From Draconibacterium sp. (GTDB lineage: Bacteria; Bacteroidota; Bacteroidia; Bacteroidales; Prolixibacteraceae): a stretch of DNA of 57,169 bases. Positions 42,768-50,411 of the stretch are shown here, in pieces. The stretch's first letter is position 1, and each line of letters begins with the position of its first letter. The notes under the pieces were generated by a model. It saw only the letters and a program-made list of their open reading frames with translations. It made no database searches and was not told the DNA's origin. The stretch spans positions 1 through 57,169 of the forward strand of contig JADIYN010000041.1 of assembly GCA_016705335.1 (NCBI GenBank), read 5' to 3'. The position numbers were made by a program, and so were the translations under genes.

Positions 42768-43988
42768 TTAATCCGTTCTCGTTGCTTCAGCCGGGTTCAG
42801 TTTCAGTGCTTTTTTGGCAGGGTAAATTGCCGAAATAAGTCCTGTAATTATTACAAGTATTGCCACGGTTACAAGGGTGTCGGGTTTTAACGAAGTATAA
42901 ATTTGAGTAGCAAAACCATATTTTTCCAGTCCATCAGAAAATGCAGAAACATCGATTGGAGTTGTTTCAAATATTTTAGTTATGGCTGATCCTATTAAAA
43001 TTCCAAAAATCCCACCGGTAAAAGTTAGCATTACCGATTCCAAAATTATCATCGTGAAAATTTTTCGCTTGTTCATTCCAACTGCCATTAACATTCCAAT
43101 TTCCTTGGTTCGTTCAAGCACCGCCATCAACATTGTATTAATAATTCCAAAGCACAATCCGAGTAAAATAATCAGTATAAAAATGTACATGTATTCATCC
43201 ATATAATCGGTTAGCAGCGACATTTCGGGACTGAGTTCTTTCCAGGTTTGAACGTCATTTCCCAGAGCAATTTTCTGTATTGATGGTTTTACCAATGAGG
43301 CTTCATCTCCGCTTTTCAGAATAATTGCAATTTCGTGTGCAGCATCATTTTCAATACCAAGCTGGGTTCTCAAATCATCGTATTGAACAAATAAATGCGT
43401 TTCGTCGTAAGTTGTGTTTGCTGTTTTATAAATGCCGCAAACACGATATCCTTTCGATGATAAATCGCCATTAAAATCAACCATTTGAACGTTAATTTTC
43501 GAGCCGATTTTTAGTTGTAATTTTTTTGCCAGTTTATTGCCAATCAGAACGGGCGGCATTCTGCTGGTTTGCTCAAGGTAAGTTCCTTCAATTACATGTT
43601 CCCAAATATCGGTTACATTTTTTTCTTTTTCGGGTTGAACTCCAATAAGTCTTCCGCCACCGGTTCCATGTGCGGCGGTTATAAAAGGTTCGGCAACCAA
43701 ACGTTCACTTGCAGCAACAACTGAGTCAAGACTTTGAATTTTGTTTGTTAATACACTTGCATCCTTAATAAACAGACCACTTTCATTATTATCTAAAAAA
43801 TGAGGTGCATGAATTTGCAGATGAGCCAGTTCTGTTTTTGTGGCCGACTGGATTCGGGCATCAACTGCGCCCTGCATAAATGCCATTGTAAATACGCCGG
43901 CAATCAAGCCAAGTGCAATGGCAACAATCATAATTATGCTGCGCACTTTATTTCTCCAAACATTTCTCCAGGCAATTGACCATATCAT
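42768..43988 (-). CDS. FtsX/MacB-type ABC permease B
   Basis: The 406-residue inner-membrane protein has one N-terminal transmembrane helix after the amphipathic leader IAWRNVWRNKVRS and a large periplasmic domain (about residues 50-265). Three C-terminal helices follow, with the FtsX-domain motif MLMAVLERTKEIGMLMAVGMNKRKIF. The end (IYPAKKALKLNPAEATRTD) is typical of LolC/E-like permeases. It pairs with permease A and the ATPase as a probable mechanotransmission or lipoprotein-trafficking transporter. The gap to permease A holds two short-word arrays and no gene. Confidence 0.92.
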   Translation of the reverse strand: MIWSIAWRNVWRNKVRSIIMIVAIALGLIAGVFTMAFMQGAVDARIQSATKTELAHLQIHAPHFLDNNESGLFIKDASVLTNKIQSLDSVVAASERLVAEPFITAAHGTGGGRLIGVQPEKEKNVTDIWEHVIEGTYLEQTSRMPPVLIGNKLAKKLQLKIGSKINVQMVDFNGDLSSKGYRVCGIYKTANTTYDETHLFVQYDDLRTQLGIENDAAHEIAIILKSGDEASLVKPSIQKIALGNDVQTWKELSPEMSLLTDYMDEYMYIFILIILLGLCFGIINTMLMAVLERTKEIGMLMAVGMNKRKIFTMIILESVMLTFTGGIFGILIGSAITKIFETTPIDVSAFSDGLEKYGFATQIYTSLKPDTLVTVAILVIITGLISAIYPAKKALKLNPAEATRTD

Positions 43989-43997
43989 AATTCTTTT

Positions 43998-44046
43998 GTT
44001 TAAAGTTTAAAGTTTCTGGTTCCGGGTAACGGGTTTCAACTTTAAA
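43998..44046. repeat. Heptamer array between the permease genes
   Basis: Seven 7-bp words stand in perfect register from 43998 to 44046, mostly GTTTNNN-like. Examples are GTTTAAA (twice), GTTTCTG, GTTCCGG, GTAACGG and GTTTCAA. The array ends nine bases before the permease B start codon on the minus strand. Confidence 0.8.
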
Positions 44047-44059
44047 TATCATTTTTATA

Positions 44060-44123
44060 TTCACCCATTCACTCACTCACTCACTCATTCATTCATTCAT
44101 TCACTCATTCCCTCATCCCCGCA
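44060..44123. repeat. Octamer array overlapping the end of permease A
   Basis: Eight 8-bp words, consensus YTCANTCA (TGANTGAR on the minus strand), run from 44060 to 44123, decaying at both ends. The stop codon of permease A (44113-44115) lies inside the array. No four-helix gene accompanies it. Confidence 0.82.
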
Positions 44124-45334
44124 TTGCTTTTGTAATTTTCAATCGATAAATATTATAAATTGGGAATATTGAAATAAAAACGCTGATGAAGAAAACCAAA
44201 ATCATCTGGCTGTAAAACAGTGACGATTTCATTGAAAAAAACATATAAGGTTCCATTCCGTATTGTTCTGTAGCTGTGGCCATTTCGCCGGTCAGCGGAA
44301 TCGGATTGTAAAAAAAATACAAGCAAAATACATAACTGATAATAAGCCCGATTGAGCATCCAATAAGTCCAATAAAAATAGTCTCAAAAAATACTACAAC
44401 CGAAAGTTTGTTTTTTTGCATTCCAACAGCATTTACCACCGCGAATTCCCTGCGTCGTTCCTTCACCATCATCAATACAACGCTAAACATACCAAATGCA
44501 ATTACCATGTATAAAATGCCAAGCATTATAATTCCGCTTCCCCTGTCGCTTTCTATTAATTGTTCGATTTCAGGTTGCATTTCGTTCCATGTCATTACCC
44601 TGTTTTGTGTACCGGTAATTTGTTCGATTTTATGTTTTAAATGATTTACCCGGTTGTGGTTATCTGTCATTATTACAAGCGAAGTTGATAATCCGGGAGC
44701 GGAATAAAACTCGCGGGCTGTTTCAATATCGAGGTAAACCAATCTTTTGTCGAACTCGGAAATGGGGTGCGACATAATTCCTTTAATTTCAAAAAGCCCG
44801 CTGGCACTCAAGCCATGATTACCCTGGCTAATCATTACCAAAGTGTCGCCAACTTTCAGGTTAAGGTATTCCGCAAGGCCTTTTCCCAAAACTGCGCCTT
44901 TATCACCATTTTTTAAAAAAACTCCTTCTTTTATTTTTTTTGAAATGCCTGTAATTTGATTTTCCGTTTCAGGTTCAATTCCCATTACCATTGCCGGTTT
45001 GCTTTTCAAATGGTTGGCAGCCAGGGCAAACGACTCCACCCCGATTTGATACCATTGAAACATCTTTTACCTGACTTATTTTCTGAATGAGTTCAGGTTT
45101 GGCTTCAAAACTGTTGTCAAGTGTTCGTTCTTCCCAATAAGCTGTATCCTGAACCTGTAAATAACCCGAATAGAATTTCACCGAGTTTTCAATCATGCTA
45201 TCGTATGATCCTTCCTGCATCGATCGCATCCACGATGCCAGAAGCACGCTAAAAACTATTGATGAAATGGCGATAATTGTGCGTCGCCGATTTCTCCAGA
45301 GGTTTCTCCATGCAAGTTTTAAATTGGTTTTCAT
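44113..45334 (-). CDS. FtsX/MacB-type ABC permease A, frame-broken
   Basis: Frames 45334-44975 and 45063-44113 join to about 406 residues if one base is removed from the four-C run at 45039-45042. The N-terminus (LAWRNLWRNRRRTIIAIS) and single helix, the periplasmic domain, and the C-terminal FtsX domain with VKERRREFAVVNAVGMQKNKL are colinear with permease B. The two are therefore a heteromeric LolC/LolE-like pair. The stop codon lies within the 8-bp array 44060-44123, and the four-helix cassette 2 lies directly upstream of the start. Confidence 0.88.
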
Positions 45335-45340
45335 AATTAG

Positions 45341-45372
45341 TGACTGAATGATTGATGGACAGATTTACTGAT
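45341..45372 (+). repeat. Octamer array, 3' flank of four-helix gene 2
   Basis: Four 8-bp words fit NGAYTGAW with drift: TGACTGAA, TGATTGAT, GGACAGAT and TTACTGAT. They point toward four-helix gene 2. Positions 45346-45373 match the reverse complement of 45768-45795 at 22 of 28 sites. Confidence 0.78.
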
Positions 45373-45383
45373 ATTTGTCTTCA

Positions 45384-45740
45384 TTATTGTGCATTTTTTC
45401 TTGCTGTTGCCATAATTTTAAGAATTTCAAGACTTTCGTTATGAAGTCGAATTGTTTCAGGCGTATTACGAATATCGGAATGAATTAAAAGATCTAACCA
45501 CATTTCAGTTTCGTCAGCTTCTTCAACTACAATACTAATTTTACTGAAGAATTCTGCTTTTGAACGAGCCCTGTTTGCAGCCCTGTAATTTGCATAAACT
45601 GAACTTCCTGAGCGAAGAAGTTGCTTCGTAATTATATTTGATTCCTTTGAATAAGGTATTTCCTGGCAAAGTTTTATTAGGTCGAGAACAAATTTTCTTA
45701 ACCTTAACTTTAACTCTTCTCTAAATTGAATTTTGTCCAT
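45384..45740 (-). CDS. Four-helix-bundle protein (23S rRNA IVS/bAvd-type), copy 2
   Basis: The 118-residue, all-helical protein is paralogous to the copy at 42295. It shares ANYRAANRARSKAEFFSKI and the following SIVVEEADETEMWLDLL. The N-terminus is basic (FREELKLRLRKFVLDLIKL). It lies between the LolA-like gene and permease A of the same operon and is again bracketed by inward-facing arrays, this time of a different 8-bp word (GGAYTGAW). The core helices are more alike than the ends, so the two copies diverged before or during separate insertions. Function unknown. Confidence 0.88.
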   Translation of the reverse strand: MDKIQFREELKLRLRKFVLDLIKLCQEIPYSKESNIITKQLLRSGSSVYANYRAANRARSKAEFFSKISIVVEEADETEMWLDLLIHSDIRNTPETIRLHNESLEILKIMATARKNAQ

Positions 45741-45752
45741 TTTAAATTTATT

Positions 45753-45808
45753 TTCAATACTTCAATCTTTCAGTCCATCAGTCCATCAGTCCTTCAATCC
45801 TTCAATCC
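45753..45808 (-). repeat. Octamer array, 5' flank of four-helix gene 2
   Basis: Seven 8-bp words in perfect register read on the minus strand as GGATTGAA (twice), GGACTGAT (twice), GGACTGAA, AGATTGAA and GTATTGAA. The outermost word overlaps the TAG stop codon of the LolA-like gene (45808-45810). Confidence 0.9.
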
Positions 45809-46557
45809 TATCTTATCCTCTTCATATTCTGTTGCGAGAAAAAGGATTCATCAATTTTTACGCTGAACTTCATGTTCCTGAAAATTATGATGGTTTTGTT
45901 TCCCGGTTCATCTGCAGGAATCATTTCCATTCGGGTTGGAATTTTTCTGTCGTCCATCTGTTTTACTTCCGAAAGATTTTCGGTATTCACCAGGAACCCG
46001 TCTTCGTCATAATATTCTGATTTTAACCAGTAAAACTCCTCCTTCGAAATCCAGATTATTACTTTCCCCCAAACCACGGGAGCATCATCGAGTGGAATTA
46101 ATTCTGCCTTGTAGCAATTGTACCCGTCAATAATTTCTTCGCCCAATAATTTGTGTGTGTAGTCATGAACAATTGAAGATTCACGAACCAAATCGTCATT
46201 TGTAAAATCTGAGCCCATCCACGACTGCATCATCATCGAAGGTGGAATTTTTATCATCCGCTCAATATTGGGAACCCAGTTCCACATTTCTTTTTCGCGT
46301 TTTAAAAATACCTGTCCTTTTTCTTTTGCCGGCGAGGTAATGTAAATCAACGAATATTCATTACCAAGCGACCAGTTTTTCATTGTAACTTCCCGCGACC
46401 ATGTTGGGCGTTCAATAATCATTGTCATTTCGCCTTCGCTTGAAGTTCCCCTGAATTTTTCGTCACTTTTCCGGATAATATCTTTTATGTCCTGGGCAAA
46501 AGCCGCAGAGTTTGCAAGAACCAGCAGTATTATAAAGATTTTAATTTTCATGATCAT
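45808..46557 (-). CDS. LolA-like outer-membrane lipoprotein-sorting protein
   Basis: The protein has up to 249 residues and a signal peptide (KIKIFIILLVLANSAAFAQ); the start may be 46551. The mature part is a beta-rich half-barrel with FRGTSSEGEMTMIIERPTW, EKGQVFLKREKEMWNWVPN, and paired strands ending FFSQQNMKRIR, as in the COG2834-like family. It is not LolA itself. Related proteins occur with FtsX- or MMPL-type exporters, so it probably receives a lipidic substrate from the two permeases. It follows the TetR gene by a few bases. Confidence 0.83.
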   Translation of the reverse strand: MIMKIKIFIILLVLANSAAFAQDIKDIIRKSDEKFRGTSSEGEMTMIIERPTWSREVTMKNWSLGNEYSLIYITSPAKEKGQVFLKREKEMWNWVPNIERMIKIPPSMMMQSWMGSDFTNDDLVRESSIVHDYTHKLLGEEIIDGYNCYKAELIPLDDAPVVWGKVIIWISKEEFYWLKSEYYDEDGFLVNTENLSEVKQMDDRKIPTRMEMIPADEPGNKTIIIFRNMKFSVKIDESFFSQQNMKRIR

Positions 46558-46560
46558 TTA

Positions 46561-47151
46561 TTAATTGTTTAAAATTTTAAAACAGGCAGCAATAATTTTG
46601 TCGTCCAGCTTTTCAGGAGGAAAAAACTCAGGCGCCGTAATTGCTGTTATAAAAGAACCTTTTAAAAGAGCGCTTATTGCAAGCATATCACTTTCAGGAT
46701 CTTTGCTTCCCCTCGAAATTATAAAATTGTAAAAAAGTTTGAAAATAGCACCGGCTTCATCACTGTAATTTTGTTTTAGAGACTCAGTGACTTTTGGCTG
46801 TAACATGAGAGACATGTAAAGTTTCCAAAACTCTATTCTTTCACGCATTATTTTAAAGCTTTGCCTTATAAAAAATACAAATTCATCTTCGGATAGAACA
46901 CCATCGCTATTCAAATCCCAGTTAGAAGATATGGAGTCAAATCCAACTTTTATAATTTCACTTAGAATTTCATTTTTACTTTCGAAATAATTGGAAATAA
47001 GACCTTTTGAGATTCCGGCCTTTTTTGCAATCTGACTAATTGAAGTTGCATGAAAACCGTTTTCTGCAAAAAGTTCAAGCGCTGATTCTAAAATCAACTC
47101 TTTCTTTTGTTTTCTGATATCATCAAATTGTTTTGCACTTCGTGGCGACAT
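46561..47151 (-). CDS. TetR-family regulator with an EF-hand-like loop
   Basis: The start at 47151 (MSPRSAKQFDDIRKQKKE) is preferred to 47190, because a regulator-like palindrome at 47176-47189 would otherwise be coding. The N-terminal helix-turn-helix is ILESALELFAENGFHATSIS, then QIAKKAGISKGLISNYFESK. In the ligand-binding half, residues 79-90 (46882-46917) read DLNSDGVLSEDE, which satisfies all ligand positions of a canonical 12-residue EF-hand calcium loop, flanked by helical sequence. The remaining helices are typical TetR. It heads the transport operon and probably represses it. Confidence 0.9.
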   Translation of the reverse strand: MSPRSAKQFDDIRKQKKELILESALELFAENGFHATSISQIAKKAGISKGLISNYFESKNEILSEIIKVGFDSISSNWDLNSDGVLSEDEFVFFIRQSFKIMRERIEFWKLYMSLMLQPKVTESLKQNYSDEAGAIFKLFYNFIISRGSKDPESDMLAISALLKGSFITAITAPEFFPPEKLDDKIIAACFKILNN

Positions 47152-47175
47152 ATTATTAAAATTGAAAGTTTTGAC

Positions 47176-47189
47176 TGAACGGTTGGTCA
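47176..47189. promoter_or_regulatory. Candidate TetR operator O1
   Basis: TGAACGGTTGGTCA is an imperfect palindrome in the leader of the TetR gene. It differs from O2 at two of 14 positions. Confidence 0.5.
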
Positions 47190-47247
47190 AATTTAAAACA
47201 ACATTTTTTTATTTACAAAAAAAGTGATGTTAAAAAAAAGTTAAGAA

Positions 47248-47261
47248 TGACCGATTGGTCA
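47248..47261. promoter_or_regulatory. Candidate TetR operator O2
   Basis: TGACCGATTGGTCA has perfect TGACC/GGTCA arms and lies in the divergent gap between the TetR gene and the oxidoreductase gene at 47429. Its distance to O1 is 72 bases start to start. Confidence 0.55.
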
Positions 47262-47428
47262 ATTTTAACCTGAATAAGATTGAAAAAGAGCCGGGATAAA
47301 ATACATTCAAATTTTAGCAATTATTATTTTTTCCTTTGTTGCGATAAAACTAACTTTAGCCCCGAATTAAAAATCGTATTAAATTTTATTCTTGCTATTT
47401 GCTACTAATAATCTCAAATCTTTAAAAG

Positions 47429-48738
47429 ATGAATACAAACCGTCGGAATTTTATAAAAAATACAGCAGTTGCGGCAGCAGCTGTTAGTGTTGCCCCAACA
47501 TTGTTAAATGCCTGTGCATCGCCTTCAGAAAAAATAACCGTTGCTTTAATCGGTTGCCGGTCAATGGGGTGGAGCGATCTGGATGCATTTCTGAAACAGG
47601 AAAATGTGGAATGTGCAGCTTTATGTGATGTCGATTCAAAAATACTTGAAGAAAGGGCTGCTGAAGTTGAAAAACGCACAGGAAAGCGGCCTCAGACTTT
47701 TGGCGATTTCAGAAAAATTCTTGAAAACAAAAATATTGATGCTGTAATTATTGGAACGCCCGATCACTGGCATGCAATAATTATGATGATGGCATTGCAG
47801 GCAGGAAAACATGTTTATGTTGAAAAACCGATGGGTCACAGCATTGAAGAATGTAATGCGATGGTTGCCATGGCAGCGAAATACCCTAAACTAAAAGTTC
47901 AGGTTAACATGTGGCAACGCAGTTCAAGACACTGGTTCGAGGCTTCTGATATTGTAAAATCAGGGGAATTGGGTGATGTGCATTTGGTAAAAGCATGGAT
48001 TTACAAAGGTTACAATACACCTTTCCTGCATTTCCCGACAGTGAGGCTCCGGCTGGGGTTGATTATGATATGTGGCTCGGACCTGCACCCAAACGACCTT
48101 TTAATCAAAACCGTTTTCATTACAATTTTCGTTGGTGGTGGGATTATGCCGGTGGTGCAATGACTGACTGGGGTGTGCACCTTCTTGATTTTGCTCTTTT
48201 TGCTATGGATGCCGATATGCCACAATCCATTTCTCCCGGTGGCGGTATTTACTATTATGAACCCGGCGCAGTTGAAACCCCCGATATTCAGCAAGCTCTT
48301 TATAATTACCCAAAACATTCGATGATCTGGGAATGTGGTTTAAACCCGGGAATTGGCCCTTATGGTCGTGGACATGGTGTTGCTTTTGTAGGTCAAAAAG
48401 GTACTTTGGTTGTTGACCGCGGTGGTTGGGAAACAATGCCGGGACAAAACACCAGCGAAAAGAAACCATTTTTTGAAGGTAAAAACAAAAAGATTATGGC
48501 GATGGTTTGGATGAACATGTACAGAATTTTCTGAAATGTATCCGTGAAGGTGGTACTGTTAATGCCGCGGTTGAAGTTGGTGCAAAAATTGCCATTGTTT
48601 CCAGAAATGGGAAATATAGCCTACCGCGTTGGACAAAGGATTCACTGGGATGACACAACAAAAAGTTTCAGGGAGGAAGAAGCAAATAAGTTGATGAAAC
48701 TGACTTACAGAGACAATTGGCAATTACCTAAAGTATAA
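47429..48738 (+). CDS. Gfo/Idh/MocA oxidoreductase 1, Tat-exported, frame-broken
   Basis: The N-terminus is a twin-arginine signal with a lipobox-like end (RRNFIKNT ... LLNACAS). A Rossmann domain follows (VALIGCRSMGWSD, AALCDVD, VIIGTPDHWHA, VYVEKPMGHSIEE with the catalytic EKP). Beyond 48020 a lost T moves the frame; AFPDSEAPAGVDYDMWLGP and RWWWDYAGGAMTDWGVHLLD continue. Two further shifts (near 48495 and 48600) compensate around VQNFLKCIREGG and MGNIAYRVGQ. Repaired, the protein has about 437 residues and is colinear with oxidoreductase 2. The family uses NAD(P) with sugars or inositols; exported members probably carry a tightly bound cofactor. Confidence 0.88.
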
Positions 48739-48803
48739 CATTTTCAGGGAGTTATACTTTCCTAAGTCAAACTTGTAAATTGATTGTCTTTCTATTTCTT
48801 TTT

Positions 48804-48846
48804 AAAGTCCGCCCGATGAATTGAAATTCGTCGGGCGGACTTTTTT
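48804..48846 (+). terminator. Rho-independent terminator
   Basis: A long GC-rich stem (AAGTCCGCCCGATGAATT and AATTCGTCGGGCGGACTT, one mismatch) is followed by TTTTTT. It separates the two oxidoreductase genes. Confidence 0.93.
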
Positions 48847-48900
48847 ATGACTTTTGGAAAGATTATCTTTAACCATACTTTTCAACTTAAATCTAATAAA

Positions 48901-50214
48901 ATGAACTCAACCCGAAGGAATTTCATCAAAACAACTGCACTGGCCACCGCAGCATTCGGGGCATTCCCAACAATACTGAGTGCAGGTTCGGCAAACGAAA
49001 AAATAGTAGTTGGCTTAATTGGCTGCAATGGAATGGGATTTAGCGACCTGGCAGCATTTTTAAAACAACCCAATGTGGAATGTGCTGCAATTTGTGATGT
49101 TGACAGAAATGTTCTGGAAAAACGTGCATCAGAAGTTGAAAAAATACAAGGCAAAAAACCAATTCTTTATAACGATTTCAGGGAATTGCTGGACAACAGG
49201 GATATTGATGCTGTAATAAACGGGACACCCGACCATTGGCACGCTTTGGTTGGTATTTATGCCATGCAAGCAGGAAAGGATCTATACACAGAAAAACCGT
49301 TGGCCAATTCGATTCAGGAATGCAATTTAATGGTGGCAGCCCAAAAACGTTACAGCAAAGTTGTACAGGTGGGACAGTGGCAACGCAGCGATCCGCACTG
49401 GAAAGCAGCAGTTGAGTATTTGCATGCCGGTAATATTGGACGGATTCGGTCGGTTCGAGCCTGGTCGTATGTGGGTTGGAAAAGTTCAATCCCGGTTCTT
49501 CCTGATTCAGAAGTTCCGGCTGGTGTAAATTACAATTTTTGGCTTGGACCAGCTCCAAAACGGGCATTTAATCAAAACCGTTTTCATTTTACATTTCGAT
49601 GGTACTGGGATTATGCAGGTGGTTTATTGGCCGACTGGGGCGTTCATTTGCTCGATTATGCACTTTTTGGCATGAATCAGTACGTTCCGAAATCGGTGAT
49701 GGCAACCGGTGGAAAATATGCTTTTCCTGACGATGCAATGGAAACGCCGGATACATGTATGGCTGTATATGACTTTGGCGATTTTGGTGTTTTGTGGGAT
49801 CACACTATCGGAATTTACGGTGCCAATTACGGAAACCGTGGTCATGGTGTTGCCTTTGTTGGAGAATGGGGAACACTGGTTGTTGATAGAAACGGCTGGG
49901 AAGTACTTCCTGAAACCACAAGCACTTCAGCAAAAAAAGATTTTGCAGGAATGCCGTTGCAAAAAGGAACAGGACAAGGTTTGGATTTGCATGTTGCCAA
50001 TTTTCTCGATTGTATAAAAAACCGCAACAAACCTAATTGCGACATAGAGATTGGAGCGCACATCGCCAGGATTTCACACCTTGGAAATATTTCATACCGT
50101 TTGGGCCGAAAAGTTTTCTGGGATCCGATAAAACAGGAATTTATAAATGATGCTAACGCAAATGAAATGGTAAAAGCACATTACCGCTCACCATGGGAGT
50201 TGCCAAAAGTTTGA
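48901..50214 (+). CDS. Gfo/Idh/MocA oxidoreductase 2, Tat-exported
   Basis: An intact 437-residue protein starting at 48901, where the twin-arginine signal begins (MNSTRRNFIKTTALATAAFG); the upstream ATG at 48847 lies on the terminator and is unlikely. It has the Rossmann motif GLIGCNGMGFSD, NGTPDHWHAL and YTEKPLANSIQE, followed by RFHFTFRWYWDYAGGLLADWG and GHGVAFVGEWGTLVVDRNG. It is a close paralogue of oxidoreductase 1 along its whole length, and serves as the template for repairing that gene. It has its own transcription start after the terminator. Likely role: sugar C3 oxidation in the periplasm, judged from the DUF1080 gene downstream. Confidence 0.93.
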   Translation: MNSTRRNFIKTTALATAAFGAFPTILSAGSANEKIVVGLIGCNGMGFSDLAAFLKQPNVECAAICDVDRNVLEKRASEVEKIQGKKPILYNDFRELLDNRDIDAVINGTPDHWHALVGIYAMQAGKDLYTEKPLANSIQECNLMVAAQKRYSKVVQVGQWQRSDPHWKAAVEYLHAGNIGRIRSVRAWSYVGWKSSIPVLPDSEVPAGVNYNFWLGPAPKRAFNQNRFHFTFRWYWDYAGGLLADWGVHLLDYALFGMNQYVPKSVMATGGKYAFPDDAMETPDTCMAVYDFGDFGVLWDHTIGIYGANYGNRGHGVAFVGEWGTLVVDRNGWEVLPETTSTSAKKDFAGMPLQKGTGQGLDLHVANFLDCIKNRNKPNCDIEIGAHIARISHLGNISYRLGRKVFWDPIKQEFINDANANEMVKAHYRSPWELPKV

Positions 50215-50301
50215 TTAAAACCTGTCAGTTTTACAGTTACTGAAAACGTCAGTAAAATAAAAAATAACCCAATTTTCATGTTTTACAACATATTTATTTT
50301 A

Positions 50302-50326
50302 CGCAAAGCTTTGCGCAAACCTTTGC
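50302..50326. promoter_or_regulatory. Tandem 12-bp palindromes, candidate operator
   Basis: GCAAAGCTTTGC (50303-50314, extended by one C and G to a 14-bp perfect palindrome) is followed directly by GCAAACCTTTGC (50315-50326), which differs at one base. They lie about 90 bases before the epimerase gene. The form resembles LacI-type operators. Confidence 0.45.
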
Positions 50327-50411
50327 ATAAAACTGCCCATTTTCAAGGGGTTGCAGGGTATAAAAAGATTGTCAATCTTTGTGTCGGAAATAAAATTTAA
50401 ACAGAAAAAAG

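Noticed and set aside
42295..45740. Diversity-generating retroelement because the four-helix proteins resemble bAvd
   Set aside because: No reverse transcriptase, template repeat or variable repeat is visible in the window.
42224..45808. The short repeat arrays as CRISPR
   Set aside because: Units are 7-8 bp and directly adjacent, with no spacers and no cas genes.
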